Shown: in pieces, positions 7,040-17,022 of the stretch
Layout: each line of letters begins with the position of its first letter
How positions within the stretch are numbered: the first letter of the stretch is position 1
Assembly: GCA_965277345.1 (NCBI GenBank)
Contig: CBDICI010000004.1
Span: 930,001-994,000 of the forward strand
DNA: 64,000 nt
Direction: 5' to 3'
Source of the DNA: CAIOYC01 sp965277345
GTDB lineage: Bacteria; Pseudomonadota; Alphaproteobacteria; Caulobacterales; Caulobacteraceae
Program-made: the position numbers and the translations under genes
The notes under the pieces: generated by a model
Told to the model about the DNA's origin: nothing
What the model saw: only the letters and a program-made list of their open reading frames with translations
Databases searched by the model: none

Positions 7040-8281
7040 TCAGTGCTTGCGGGGTGGATAGCCGCGGGCGGCCAGCGCCTCGACGATTTGCTGGGTGTGG
7101 GCGGCGTCGCGCGTCTCGATCATCATGTCGAACTCCGCCCCCTTGGCCGGGACGTCGAGCGCCAGGCGATTGTGCGCCACCTCGATGATGTTGCCGCCGA
7201 GGCCGCCGATGATGTTGGAGACCATGCCGAGCAGGCCCGGCCGGTCGTCGCCGACGATGCGCAGCGACACGATGCGCTTCTCCCGCACCAGTTCGCGGGT
7301 CAGGACCGAGGCCAGCAGACGGCTGTCGATATTGCCGCCGGTGATGACCACGCCGGTCTTCTTGCCGGCGAAGGTCTGGGGATAAGCCAGCAGCGCCGCC
7401 AGGGGCGCCGCGCCGGCGCCCTCCGCCACGGTCTTCTCCACATTGGCGTAGAGGGCCACCGCCTGCTCCAGCTGGGGCTCCTCCACCAGCATCACCTCGG
7501 TGATCAGCGGGCGCAGGATGGCGTAGGTGAGATCGCCCACCACCTTCACCGCGATGCCCTCGGCGATGGTCTGGCCGCCCGCCTTCGCCGTCTCGCCCCG
7601 CATCCGCGCGCTGAACGAGGGGTACATGGCCGGCTCCACCCCATAGAGGGCGATGCCGGGATTGAGCGCGCGCGCGGCGGTGGCCATGCCGGCCATCAGT
7701 CCGCCGCCGCCGATGGGGACGCACAGCGCCTCGAGGTCCGGCGCGTCCTCCAGCATCTCCAGCGCGACGGTGCCCTGGCCGGCGATCACGTCCGGGTCGT
7801 TGAAGGGGTGCACGAACACCAGGTCGCGGGCGTCCCGGATCTGGATCGCGCGGGCGGCGGCCTCGTCATAGGTCTCGCCCTCCAGCACCACCTCGGCGCC
7901 GAAGTCGCGGGTGTGCTCCACCTTCACCGTCGGGGTGTTCCGCGGCATGACGATCACCGAGGGCACGCCGAGGTTGGCGGCGTGGAAGGCCAGGGCCTGG
8001 GCGTGATTGCCGGCCGAGGCGGCGATGACGCCGCGCCGCCGCTCGCCCTCGCTCATCAGGAGGAGCTTGTTCAGCGCGCCCCGCTCCTTGTAGGCGGCGG
8101 TGAACTGCAGGTTCTCGAACTTGACCCACACCTCCGCCCCGGTGATGCGCGACAGGGTGCGCGACAGGCGGCAGGGCGTGCGCTCGATCCGGCCCTTCAG
8201 ACGCGCGGCCGCCGCCCGGATGTCGTCGATGCCGACGACCGGGCGGGTCTGGGCGGGGGCGAGGGCGGCGGCGTCTGGCAT
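7040..8281 (-). CDS. ilvA: threonine ammonia-lyase with C-terminal ACT domain
   Basis: This PLP enzyme deaminates threonine to 2-oxobutanoate, the entry step of isoleucine synthesis. The catalytic domain contains the PLP lysine in FTAAYKERGALNKLL, the ASAGNHAQALAFHA motif and the glycine-rich phosphate loop CVPIGGGGLMAG. The last 80 residues form a single ACT domain beginning RIVSLRIVGDDRPGLLGMV, suggesting allosteric control by amino acids. The start is uncertain: ATG 8281 gives 413 residues, ATG 8311 gives 423, and neither has a strong ribosome-binding site. A serine/threonine dehydratase with a catabolic role is possible, but the ACT-bearing form favours biosynthesis. Confidence 0.88.
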   Translation of the reverse strand: MPDAAALAPAQTRPVVGIDDIRAAAARLKGRIERTPCRLSRTLSRITGAEVWVKFENLQFTAAYKERGALNKLLLMSEGERRRGVIAASAGNHAQALAFHAANLGVPSVIVMPRNTPTVKVEHTRDFGAEVVLEGETYDEAAARAIQIRDARDLVFVHPFNDPDVIAGQGTVALEMLEDAPDLEALCVPIGGGGLMAGMATAARALNPGIALYGVEPAMYPSFSARMRGETAKAGGQTIAEGIAVKVVGDLTYAILRPLITEVMLVEEPQLEQAVALYANVEKTVAEGAGAAPLAALLAYPQTFAGKKTGVVITGGNIDSRLLASVLTRELVREKRIVSLRIVGDDRPGLLGMVSNIIGGLGGNIIEVAHNRLALDVPAKGAEFDMMIETRDAAHTQQIVEALAARGYPPRKH

Positions 8282-8475
8282 GGGGCGAGCTTTGCGAGGG
8301 AGCCCGCTCATAATGAATTTATCGCCCGAGGGAAACGGCGACGCGGGAAACGCGGAACGGTTCGCCCGCCGGGTGTCCGGTATGGCGGGGCGCCGCCGCC
8401 GCGGGCTATAGCTGTCCCGATACACATTCATCAACCCGATCCACCTATGTTCGCCCATGGGCGAGGGGGCCTGGC

Positions 8476-9633
8476 ATGACGGCGCACTGGATTTCGGCGG
8501 AGGCGGCGCAGGCGCGCCTCGGCGTCAAACTGCAGACGCTTTACGCCTACACCTCGCGCGGATTGATCGGCAGTCGGCCCGACACCGCCGATCCGCGCCG
8601 CAGCCTCTATGCCGCCGAGGATGTCGCGCGCCTGGCCCAGCGCAAGGTGCAGGGGCGACGGGCGTCTGTGGCCCAGGAGGCGCTGAGCTTCGGCGAGCCG
8701 GTGTTGGCCAGCGCCATCACCACCATCGTCCAGGGCCGGCTCTATTACCGGGGGCAGGACGCCGCCCGGCTGGCCGAGAGCGCGACGCTGGAGGAGGCGG
8801 CGCGGCTTTTGTGGGGCTCAGCGGACGATCCATTTCTCGAGCTGAAGCCGCACCCGCCGGCAGTGTCGGGGCCGGACGCCCGCACCCGCGCCTTCCTGGC
8901 CCTGGCGCACCGCGCGGCGGTCGATCCCGCCATGTCCGGCCGCGCCGAGCCGACCTTGAAGCGCGAGGCCGCCTCTGTGCTGGCCGATCTGGTGGACGCC
9001 ATGACCGGTTCGCCGCGGAGCGGGCCCATGCACGAGCGGCTGGCGCGGCACTGGCGGGTGGAGGGGGCCAAGGTGGACGTGCTGCGCCGCGTGCTGGTGC
9101 TCACCGCCGACCACGAGCTCAACGCCTCCACCTTCGCCGCCCGGGTGGCGGCCTCCACCGGGGCGGGGCTGGCGGCCTGCGCCGTGGCGGGGCTCGCCAC
9201 CCTGTCCGGGCCGCAGCACGGCGGCATGACCGTGCAGGTGGCCGCCTTCGTCGCCGAGGTTCGCCGCGCCTCCGACGCCCGCGCCGCCGCCCTGCAGCGC
9301 CTGGCCCAGGGCCTGGAGGTGCCGGGTTTCGGCCATCCGCTCTATCCCGACGGCGATCCACGCGCCAAGGCGATCCAGGCCGCCTGCCGCTATTCGGAGG
9401 AGATGTACGCCATCGCCCAGGCGGGCGAGGCGGTGACCGGGGCCGCGCCCAATCTCGACTTCGCGCTGGTCTCCCTGTGCCGCACCCTCGGCCTGCCGTC
9501 GGATGCGCCCTTCACCCTGTTCACCGTCGGCCGCACGGTGGGCTGGCTGGCCCACGCGCTGGAGCAGCGCGGCGCCGGGGGTGGGGTGATCCGCCCGCGC
9601 GCCCGGTATGTGGGTCCCAACCCGCCCGGCTGA
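8476..9633 (+). CDS. citrate synthase family protein with N-terminal HTH domain
   Basis: This 385-residue protein has the citrate synthase fold preceded by a small MerR/excisionase-type helix-turn-helix (about residues 1-60: WISAEAAQARLGVKLQTLYA and YTSRGLIGSRPD). The synthase part keeps the three expected catalytic positions: a His in ADHELNASTFAAR, a His in GFGHPLYPDGDPRA, and an Asp in the NLDFAL segment. It also ends with an RPRARYVGP coenzyme-binding motif. It is shorter than housekeeping GltA, so it may be a 2-methylcitrate synthase or a regulatory paralogue. The fused HTH suggests DNA binding or an interaction role. It is divergent from ilvA, with a 194-bp promoter region between them. 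Confidence 0.85.
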   Translation: MTAHWISAEAAQARLGVKLQTLYAYTSRGLIGSRPDTADPRRSLYAAEDVARLAQRKVQGRRASVAQEALSFGEPVLASAITTIVQGRLYYRGQDAARLAESATLEEAARLLWGSADDPFLELKPHPPAVSGPDARTRAFLALAHRAAVDPAMSGRAEPTLKREAASVLADLVDAMTGSPRSGPMHERLARHWRVEGAKVDVLRRVLVLTADHELNASTFAARVAASTGAGLAACAVAGLATLSGPQHGGMTVQVAAFVAEVRRASDARAAALQRLAQGLEVPGFGHPLYPDGDPRAKAIQAACRYSEEMYAIAQAGEAVTGAAPNLDFALVSLCRTLGLPSDAPFTLFTVGRTVGWLAHALEQRGAGGGVIRPRARYVGPNPPG

Positions 9634-9648
9634 AGCGGAAACTGAGGC

Positions 9649-10680
9649 TCAGCGGGCGGGGCGGGGCGGCGGCAATTGGCGCATGGTGATCTGGCGCGGC
9701 GGCGGGGCGGGCTGGGGCGCCTCAACCCTGGCGGCGAGCCAGGCGCGCAGGTCCGTGGCGCTCCGCTCCGGGATCTGCTCCATCGGGGCGTGGCCGACGC
9801 CGGGATAGACGATCAGCGTCGCGCCCGGGATGGCGTTGGCGAAGCGCTTGCCGTCGGTATAGGGGATGACGTGGTCCTCCCGCCCGACCATCACCAGCGT
9901 CGGCGCCGCGATCGTGCCGAGCCGCGCGGGGGTGGCGGGGTCCTGACGCCCGCCGCGCGCGGTCAGGATGTCGCGGTGCCCCGGCGCGCGGGAGAAGTCG
10001 GTATAGCGCCTGACCAGGGCCGGCGTGACCAGCCGCGGGTCGATCAAAGCGGCGCCCATGCCCTGTTTGACCAGGGCGGTGTTGTCGAGGTTCTTGATGA
10101 TCCCGCGCGTGAGCGGATTGGCCAGCAGGGTGAAGATGACGGCGCCCTGCTTCTGGGTCTTGACCGGCGGCCAGCCGCCGGCGTCCACCAGCACCAGCCC
10201 CTTGACCCGTTCGGGATGGGCCAGCGCGTAGCGCCAGGCCACCCCTCCGCCCATGGAGTTGCCGGCGATGACGAAGGGCGGCAGGTGCAGGGCGGTCGCC
10301 AGCCCCTCCACCGCCGCCACCTGACCGTCCGCCCCGCCGGTATAACCCTTCGGCGCGCGGGTCAGGCCGTGGCCCGGCAGGTCGGGGGCGATGATGCGGT
10401 AGGTGTCGCCGAGCTGCGCGGCCCACGCGTCCCAGTCGGCGGCGGAGGCGCCGAAGCCGTGCACCAAGACCAGGACCGGCCCGTCCGCCCGGCCCTCGTC
10501 ACGATAGTGCAGATGCACGCCGTCCGGCAGGTCGAGATAGCGGGAAGCGGGGGTGGCGTAGCGCTGCTCGAGCGTGGCGTAGGGAATATCGCCCCGCCAC
10601 AGGACCGCGATGGCCACGATGACCAGCACCACGAGCGCCGCCAGCCCGTATCCCAGAAATCTCAGCGCCTTCATGGCCAT
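9649..10680 (-). CDS. membrane-anchored alpha/beta hydrolase
   Basis: This 343-residue serine hydrolase is anchored by a single N-terminal membrane segment (about residues 8-28), which puts the catalytic domain in the periplasm. The oxyanion motif HGFG appears at about residue 74, the nucleophile is S142 in GNSMGG, and the later triad residues lie in VGREDHVIP (Asp) and YPGVGHAPM (His). The fold resembles haloalkane dehalogenase, epoxide hydrolase and esterase families, so the substrate is open. The C-terminus is a proline- and arginine-rich tail after the domain. It is convergent with the citrate synthase gene. Confidence 0.85.
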   Translation of the reverse strand: MAMKALRFLGYGLAALVVLVIVAIAVLWRGDIPYATLEQRYATPASRYLDLPDGVHLHYRDEGRADGPVLVLVHGFGASAADWDAWAAQLGDTYRIIAPDLPGHGLTRAPKGYTGGADGQVAAVEGLATALHLPPFVIAGNSMGGGVAWRYALAHPERVKGLVLVDAGGWPPVKTQKQGAVIFTLLANPLTRGIIKNLDNTALVKQGMGAALIDPRLVTPALVRRYTDFSRAPGHRDILTARGGRQDPATPARLGTIAAPTLVMVGREDHVIPYTDGKRFANAIPGATLIVYPGVGHAPMEQIPERSATDLRAWLAARVEAPQPAPPPRQITMRQLPPPRPAR

Positions 10681-10757
10681 CCCCCGTATGTTTTGATGGA
10701 TGATTGAGCCGCGGCGGGGCGGGAGTCCATGCTGACGTTACGGCGGCGCCCCATGCG

Positions 10758-10862
10758 TCCTTCGAGCCGGCCCTGGCGCGCCTCCCAGGATGACGAAAGG
10801 GGGGATGCACAACGCTCGTCATGCTGAGGCGCCCCGCGCAGCGGGTGTCTCGACGCACGCAA
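10758..10862. repeat. imperfect inverted repeat, intergenic
   Basis: The region carries CCTCCCAGGATGACG (10780s) and, further on, the facing CGTCATGCTGAGGCG (about 10818-10832) followed by a small hairpin around CCCCGCGCAGCGGG. This is the common alphaproteobacterial intergenic repeat style. No gene is seen between 10681 and 10889. Confidence 0.45.
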
Positions 10863-10889
10863 CGGTCCGCGAGGCGGCGAGCGCCGCGA

Positions 10890-11636
10890 TCAGACCTTTT
10901 TGAACTTCAGGATCACCTGGTCGGTCTTGCCACGGATGGCGGGGTCGAACACGGGCCTGGAATGGTCGTCGGCGAGGTTCTTCAGCACCTCGGAGGTCGC
11001 CACCAGCCTGAAGCCGGCGGCCTCCACCTCCGTCTTGATGGCGCCGGGGTCGATCCGGTGCAGCGTCTTGGTGGCGGTCACGCCGCTGCCCGCCGCCGCC
11101 ACGTGGTCCAGCACCACATAGGTTCCGCCGGGTTTCAGCGCGGCATAGACCGCCTTGTTGATCGCCTTCCAGCCCTCGCCCGGCATGTTGTGGAAGTCGT
11201 GATAGTTCTGCGCCGTGAAGACGATGTCCACCGGCGCCGGCGCCAGGGACCCGGTCACATCCCCCACCGTCACCGTGGTGTTGGGATGCGCGGCGGCGAA
11301 GTCCTTCAGCCCGGCGATCAGCGGGACGTAGCGCGGGTTCGTGGCCAGGATATCGGGCACATCGGCATAGACGTGGCCCCTGGGTCCTACCGCGCCGGCC
11401 ATGATCCGCGTGAAATACCCGCCGCCGGGCAGGAGATCGACCACCGTGGCTCCTGGCTTCACCCCAGCGACGGCGAGGGTTTCCGCCGGCTTGCGGTCGG
11501 CGTCGCGCCTGGTGTCGTCGGCGGGGCGGGACGGATCGCCCACGGCTTGCAGCAGGTAGGCGGGGGCGGCGGCCAGGGCGGCGCCGGCGCAGATCGCCGC
11601 GACGGTGGCGGCGAGGAACAGACGCTTGGTCTTCAT
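10890..11636 (-). CDS. exported class I SAM-dependent methyltransferase-like protein
   Basis: This 248-residue protein starts with a cleavable signal peptide (MKTKRLFLAATVAAICAGAA, cleavage near AAA). It then has a Rossmann methyltransferase domain: motif I VVDLLPGGGYFTRIMA, an acidic VYADVPD, motif IV-like DIVFTAQNYHDFHNM and GGTYVVLDHVAA. A periplasmic methyltransferase is unusual because SAM is cytoplasmic, so the real activity may differ, although this exported family is widespread in alphaproteobacteria. ATG 11636 is preceded by a strong GGAGGAGCG. It is divergent from the FadJ-type gene. Confidence 0.82.
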   Translation of the reverse strand: MKTKRLFLAATVAAICAGAALAAAPAYLLQAVGDPSRPADDTRRDADRKPAETLAVAGVKPGATVVDLLPGGGYFTRIMAGAVGPRGHVYADVPDILATNPRYVPLIAGLKDFAAAHPNTTVTVGDVTGSLAPAPVDIVFTAQNYHDFHNMPGEGWKAINKAVYAALKPGGTYVVLDHVAAAGSGVTATKTLHRIDPGAIKTEVEAAGFRLVATSEVLKNLADDHSRPVFDPAIRGKTDQVILKFKKV

Positions 11637-11812
11637 GGATCGCTCCTCCAGCGTATGAAGAAACCTTAACAGCAGCGCGCCGCGATGGCGAATCCGGGCG
11701 GCACACCCGCCCCCGTCCCGTTTGAAGATGCGGTCCGGAGCCTCTGGACTTACCCAACGGCAGGGACGAAACCTTGCCGCCACACCAGAAGACGTCTTTC
11801 GAGGAACCGCCC

Positions 11813-13894
<2,082 letters not shown>

Positions 13895-13934
13895 GCGCGA
13901 TGACAATGGGCGAGCCGGCCGCTATCCCTCGCCC

Positions 13935-15164
13935 ATGACGCCTACCCTTGCCGATTGCCAGCGCTGGGACGCGGAAGACCCGCTGGCCGGTGCGCGCGAA
14001 CGCTTCACCCTGCCGGCGGGCCTAATCTATCTCGACGGCAATTCGCTGGGCGCCCTGCCCGCGGCCACCCCCTCGCGCGTGGCGACGGTGGTCGCCGGCG
14101 AGTGGGGCGAGGGGTTGATCCGGAGTTGGAACGACGCGGGCTGGATGGCCCTGCCGCACCGGGTGGGCGCCCGCATCGCCCCCCTGATCGGGGCGGCGGC
14201 GGAAGAGGTGGTGGCCGCCGACTCCACCTCGGTCAACCTCTACAAGCTGGCCGCCGCCGCCGTGGGCCTACGGCCGGATCGGCGGGTGGTAGTGACCGAG
14301 CCCGGCAACTTCCCCACCGACCTCTATGTGCTGCAGGGCCTGTGCGCCGCGCAGGAGCTCGACCTGCGCGTGGCGGCTCCGGCCGACATCCCGGCGGCGT
14401 TGACGGGCGAGGCGGCGCTGCTCGCGCTCACCCATGTCCACTACAAGTCCGGTCGCATCCACGACATGGCGGCGCTGACCGCGCGGGCGCACGCCGTGGG
14501 AGCCCTGGCGCTGTGGGACCTCAGCCATTCCGCCGGAGCCTTGCCGGTGGACCTGAACGCCGGCGCGGCCGATTTCGCCGTAGGCTGCGGCTACAAGTAC
14601 CTGAACGGGGGGCCCGGCGCCCCCGGCTACATGTTCGCCGCCCGCCGCCACCATGTGTCCATGGGCCAGCCCCTCACCGGCTGGATCGGCCACGCCGCAC
14701 CGTTCGACTTCACCGACGACTACGCCCCCGCCCCCGGCATGGCGCGCCTGCTCACCGGCACCCCCTCGGTGATCGGCCTCGCGGCGCTGGAGGAGGGCCT
14801 GAAGACGTTCGAGGGCGTGTCCACGGCCGACATCCGCGCCAAGTCCATGCGCCTGTCGGAACTGTTCCTGCTCTATGCGCGCGAGGCGCTCGGCGCCGAC
14901 TTCGCCCTGGCCTGCCCGGCCAATCCGGCGGAGCGCGGCAGCCAGGTCTCGCTGGCCCACCCGCACGGCTACGCCATTGTCCAGGCGTTGATCGAGGCCG
15001 GCGTGGTCGGCGATTTCCGCGCCCCCGACGTGATGCGCTTCGGCTTCACCCCGCTCTACCTGTCCTATGCCGACGTGTTCGAGGCCGGGCGCCGGCTGCA
15101 GGGGGTGATGGACAGCGGCGTCTGGCGCGAGGGGCGCTTCGCCGAGGTGAGGGCGGTGACGTGA
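13935..15164 (+). CDS. kynU: kynureninase
   Basis: KynU is a PLP enzyme that cleaves kynurenine (or 3-hydroxykynurenine) into anthranilate and alanine. The 409-residue protein has the family hallmarks YLDGNSLGALP near the N-terminus, ADSTSVNLYKLAAAA, WDLSHSAGALPVDL and the PLP-lysine region GCGYKYLNGGPGAPGY. The last part (RFGFTPLYLSYADV) is also characteristic. Its stop overlaps the GTG start of the tryptophan dioxygenase, so the two catabolic enzymes are translated as a coupled pair. Kynurenine formamidase is not in this window. Confidence 0.94.
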   Translation: MTPTLADCQRWDAEDPLAGARERFTLPAGLIYLDGNSLGALPAATPSRVATVVAGEWGEGLIRSWNDAGWMALPHRVGARIAPLIGAAAEEVVAADSTSVNLYKLAAAAVGLRPDRRVVVTEPGNFPTDLYVLQGLCAAQELDLRVAAPADIPAALTGEAALLALTHVHYKSGRIHDMAALTARAHAVGALALWDLSHSAGALPVDLNAGAADFAVGCGYKYLNGGPGAPGYMFAARRHHVSMGQPLTGWIGHAAPFDFTDDYAPAPGMARLLTGTPSVIGLAALEEGLKTFEGVSTADIRAKSMRLSELFLLYAREALGADFALACPANPAERGSQVSLAHPHGYAIVQALIEAGVVGDFRAPDVMRFGFTPLYLSYADVFEAGRRLQGVMDSGVWREGRFAEVRAVT

Positions 15165-15982
15165 GCGGCGCGGACGAGCATGGGGCCTATCTGCGGCCGG
15201 ACCTCTCCTATGCCGACTATCTCGGCCTCGGCCGGCTATTGGCGGCGCAGGCGCCCCGCTCGCAACATCACGACGAGCTGCTGTTTATCGTCATCCACCA
15301 GGCCTCGGAGCTGTGGATCAAGCTCTGCCTGCACGAACTCACCGCCGCGCGCGACCATATCGCCGCCGACGACCTCGGCCCGGCGCTGAAGATGATCGCG
15401 CGGGTCAGCCGCATCCAGACCCAGCTGATCCAGTCCTGGGACGTCCTGGCCACCATGACCCCGGCCGACTATCAGGCCATCCGCCCGCACCTCGGGCAAA
15501 GCTCCGGTTTCCAGTCCTACCAGTACCGGGCCATGGAGTTCGTCATGGGCGCCAAGAACGCCCGCGCCCTCGGCGTCCACGAGCCGGACCCGGCGGCCCA
15601 CGCCCTGCTGTCCGGCCTGCTGGCGCAGCCCAGCCTGTATGACGAGGCGATCCGGCTTCTGGCCCGTTCCGGCGTTCCGGTGGCGGCGGCGACCCTGGTG
15701 CGCGACGTCACCCAGCCTTACGCCGCCGATCCCGCGGTGGAGGCCGCCTGGCTCGCCGTCTATCGCGACCCGCAGCGCTGGTGGGCGCTGTACGATCTCG
15801 CCGAAAAGCTGGTGGACCTCGAGTTCCGCTTCCAGCAATGGCGCTTCGCCCATTTCAAGACCGTGGAGCGGATCATCGGCCTGCAACCCGGCACCGGCGG
15901 CACGGCGGGCGCCCCCTATCTGAAACGCGTGCTGGACACCCAGTTCTTCCCCGAACTCCTGGCGATACGCACGGCGCTGTGA
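15161..15982 (+). CDS. kynA: tryptophan 2,3-dioxygenase
   Basis: KynA is a heme enzyme that opens the indole ring of tryptophan with O2, giving N-formylkynurenine. The 273-residue product includes YADYLGLGRLLAAQ, HHDELLFIVIHQASELWIK (with the substrate- and heme-pocket His), SSGFQSYQYRAMEF and the late WRFAHFKTVERIIG, the latter carrying the proximal heme His. It starts with GTG inside the kynU stop (GTGA overlap). Together with kynU it forms a tryptophan-to-anthranilate catabolic operon; the order kynU then kynA means the dioxygenase is made downstream of the hydrolase. Confidence 0.94.
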   Translation: MSGADEHGAYLRPDLSYADYLGLGRLLAAQAPRSQHHDELLFIVIHQASELWIKLCLHELTAARDHIAADDLGPALKMIARVSRIQTQLIQSWDVLATMTPADYQAIRPHLGQSSGFQSYQYRAMEFVMGAKNARALGVHEPDPAAHALLSGLLAQPSLYDEAIRLLARSGVPVAAATLVRDVTQPYAADPAVEAAWLAVYRDPQRWWALYDLAEKLVDLEFRFQQWRFAHFKTVERIIGLQPGTGGTAGAPYLKRVLDTQFFPELLAIRTAL

Positions 15983-15985
15983 GCC

Positions 15986-16384
15986 CTATTCGATCAGGTC
16001 ACGCTCCAGTTCCAGCACCTTGACCAGCAGGCCGTCGGGCGTGCGCAGCTTCAGCATCCGTCCGAACGCCTCGTCGGCCACGCCGCGGTCGATCGTCTGC
16101 GGCGCGACACTGGCCAAATGGTCGGCGAGGATTTCGAGCCTTGTGGGGCTGACGAACTGCAACTCCACCGTCTCGCGCTTGCCGTCGCCGGGGGGATGGG
16201 CGAGCAGGCTGAGGCTCGCGCCGTCGAAGTCAATCAGCGCCCAGTCGCCGTCACGGCTGCCGAACCGCAATCGCCCGCCCAGCGCCTCGTAGAAATCGAT
16301 CCCCTCGGCCATGCTCTCCACGTGCACCATGGGCTGTACGCGCAGGCCGAACCCCTTCAGGGCGGCGTCAACGGCGGTGGGCAT
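15986..16384 (-). CDS. VOC family (glyoxalase-like) protein
   Basis: This 132-residue protein has a single vicinal-oxygen-chelate domain, the fold of glyoxalases and bleomycin-resistance proteins. VQPMVHVESMAEGIDFYEAL near the start matches the first beta-alpha unit of the family, and LKLRTPDGLLVKVLELE matches the last. The metal ligands are not obvious, so it may be a binding protein rather than an enzyme. ATG 16384 is used. It overlaps the end of the upstream ribbon-helix-helix gene by 17 bases, so the two are one transcriptional unit and the regulator is made first. Confidence 0.78.
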   Translation of the reverse strand: MPTAVDAALKGFGLRVQPMVHVESMAEGIDFYEALGGRLRFGSRDGDWALIDFDGASLSLLAHPPGDGKRETVELQFVSPTRLEILADHLASVAPQTIDRGVADEAFGRMLKLRTPDGLLVKVLELERDLIE

Positions 16385-16535
16385 CGGAAGCTCCTTCACT
16401 GAGATATCGTTCGAGCGCACGCTCGACGAGGTCGGACAGGGACGTCTGATCGTCCAGCGCCCGATACTTCGCCCGCCGGATCAGGGCCGGCGGGAGATAG
16501 ACGTTGAACTGCTGCTTGGGTCCGGCGTCAGTCAT
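16368..16535 (-). CDS. ribbon-helix-helix (CopG-like) DNA-binding protein
   Basis: This 55-residue protein fits the ribbon-helix-helix regulators: a short beta strand (QQFNVYLPPALIRRAK) followed by two helices (YRALDDQTSLSDLVERALER). Such proteins bind DNA as dimers and often repress their own promoter. The start is placed at ATG 16535; the upstream ATG 16550 would lie inside a run of 8-bp repeats that look like the operator. It is translationally coupled to the VOC gene behind it. A role as antitoxin is possible, but the downstream gene is not a recognisable toxin. Confidence 0.75.
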   Translation of the reverse strand: MTDAGPKQQFNVYLPPALIRRAKYRALDDQTSLSDLVERALERYLSEGASDAHRR

Positions 16536-16540
16536 ATCGC

Positions 16541-16564
16541 TTACTAACATACTAGCAAGCTAGC
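16541..16564 (-). promoter_or_regulatory. three 8-bp tandem half-sites, likely operator of the RHH gene
   Basis: Three successive octamers, TTACTAAC, ATACTAGC and AAGCTAGC (plus strand), share the core CTAxC and sit immediately upstream of the RHH start codon at 16535. The last two also form the inverted repeat CTAGC-AA-GCTAG (16552-16563). Such phased half-sites are typical of ribbon-helix-helix autoregulation. Confidence 0.55.
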
Positions 16565-16627
16565 GTCAACGGGAGGCGGATCGGCAACGGCCATGCGCCT
16601 CCAGCCAAATCGTGCTATGTAAGGCCT

Positions 16628-16810
16628 ATGAAGCCGGAACCTTCAATCTTCGACGAACCGGATCTTGAAGCCGATGAGCGCGCCATGCTCGAAGGCGAAG
16701 CGGACGCCGACGCAGGGCGGGTGATCCCGCACGAGCTGGTCGCGGAGTGGCTTTCCCGATGGGGAACACCTGAAGAAACCCCGATGCCGGCCGAATGGCT
16801 GAAGCGGTAG
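16628..16810 (+). CDS. antitoxin of a ParDE/RelBE-like module
   Basis: This 60-residue acidic protein has the recognisable small-antitoxin composition IFDEPDLEADERAML, then EGEADADAGRVIPHELVAEW, then LSRWGTPEETPMPAEWLK. This form is typical of alphaproteobacterial antitoxins encoded directly before a ParE/RelE-family toxin. Its stop overlaps the start of the toxin remnant that follows. The antitoxin itself looks intact. With the toxin broken, it may be selectively neutral or retained as a protector against related toxins; this is inference. Confidence 0.78.
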   Translation: MKPEPSIFDEPDLEADERAMLEGEADADAGRVIPHELVAEWLSRWGTPEETPMPAEWLKR

Positions 16811-16994
16811 TCTGGGCCGTGCGGGCGCTGGCCGACCTGGCCTCGATCCGCAATTATATCGGTCAGTTCAACCCATCGGCGCAAGCCGCCGTGAGTTGGC
16901 GACCGTCCGGCCCTATTTGATTCGCTATCGAGTCCGGGGAGGAACGGTCGAGTTGCTCGCGATCTGTCACAGCGCAAGGGACCGCACCCGCTGA
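16795..16994 (+). pseudogene. ParE/RelE-family toxin remnant (internal deletion and frameshift)
   Basis: From ATG 16795 the frame reads MAEAVVWAVRALADLASIRN, then YIGQFNPSAQAA, a typical ParE N-terminus, but it runs out of frame and stops at 16918-16920 after 41 residues. The other frame then continues RRELATVRPYLIRYRVRGG and TVELLAICHSARDRTR to a stop at 16992-16994, a typical ParE C-terminus. Roughly 30 central residues are missing. The gene has therefore suffered a deletion whose length is not a multiple of three. The overlap with the antitoxin stop is preserved. A sequencing error cannot explain both the shift and the missing block. Confidence 0.8.
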
Positions 16995-17022
16995 TCGCCT
17001 CTGTCAGCCGGCCAAAAGCCGC

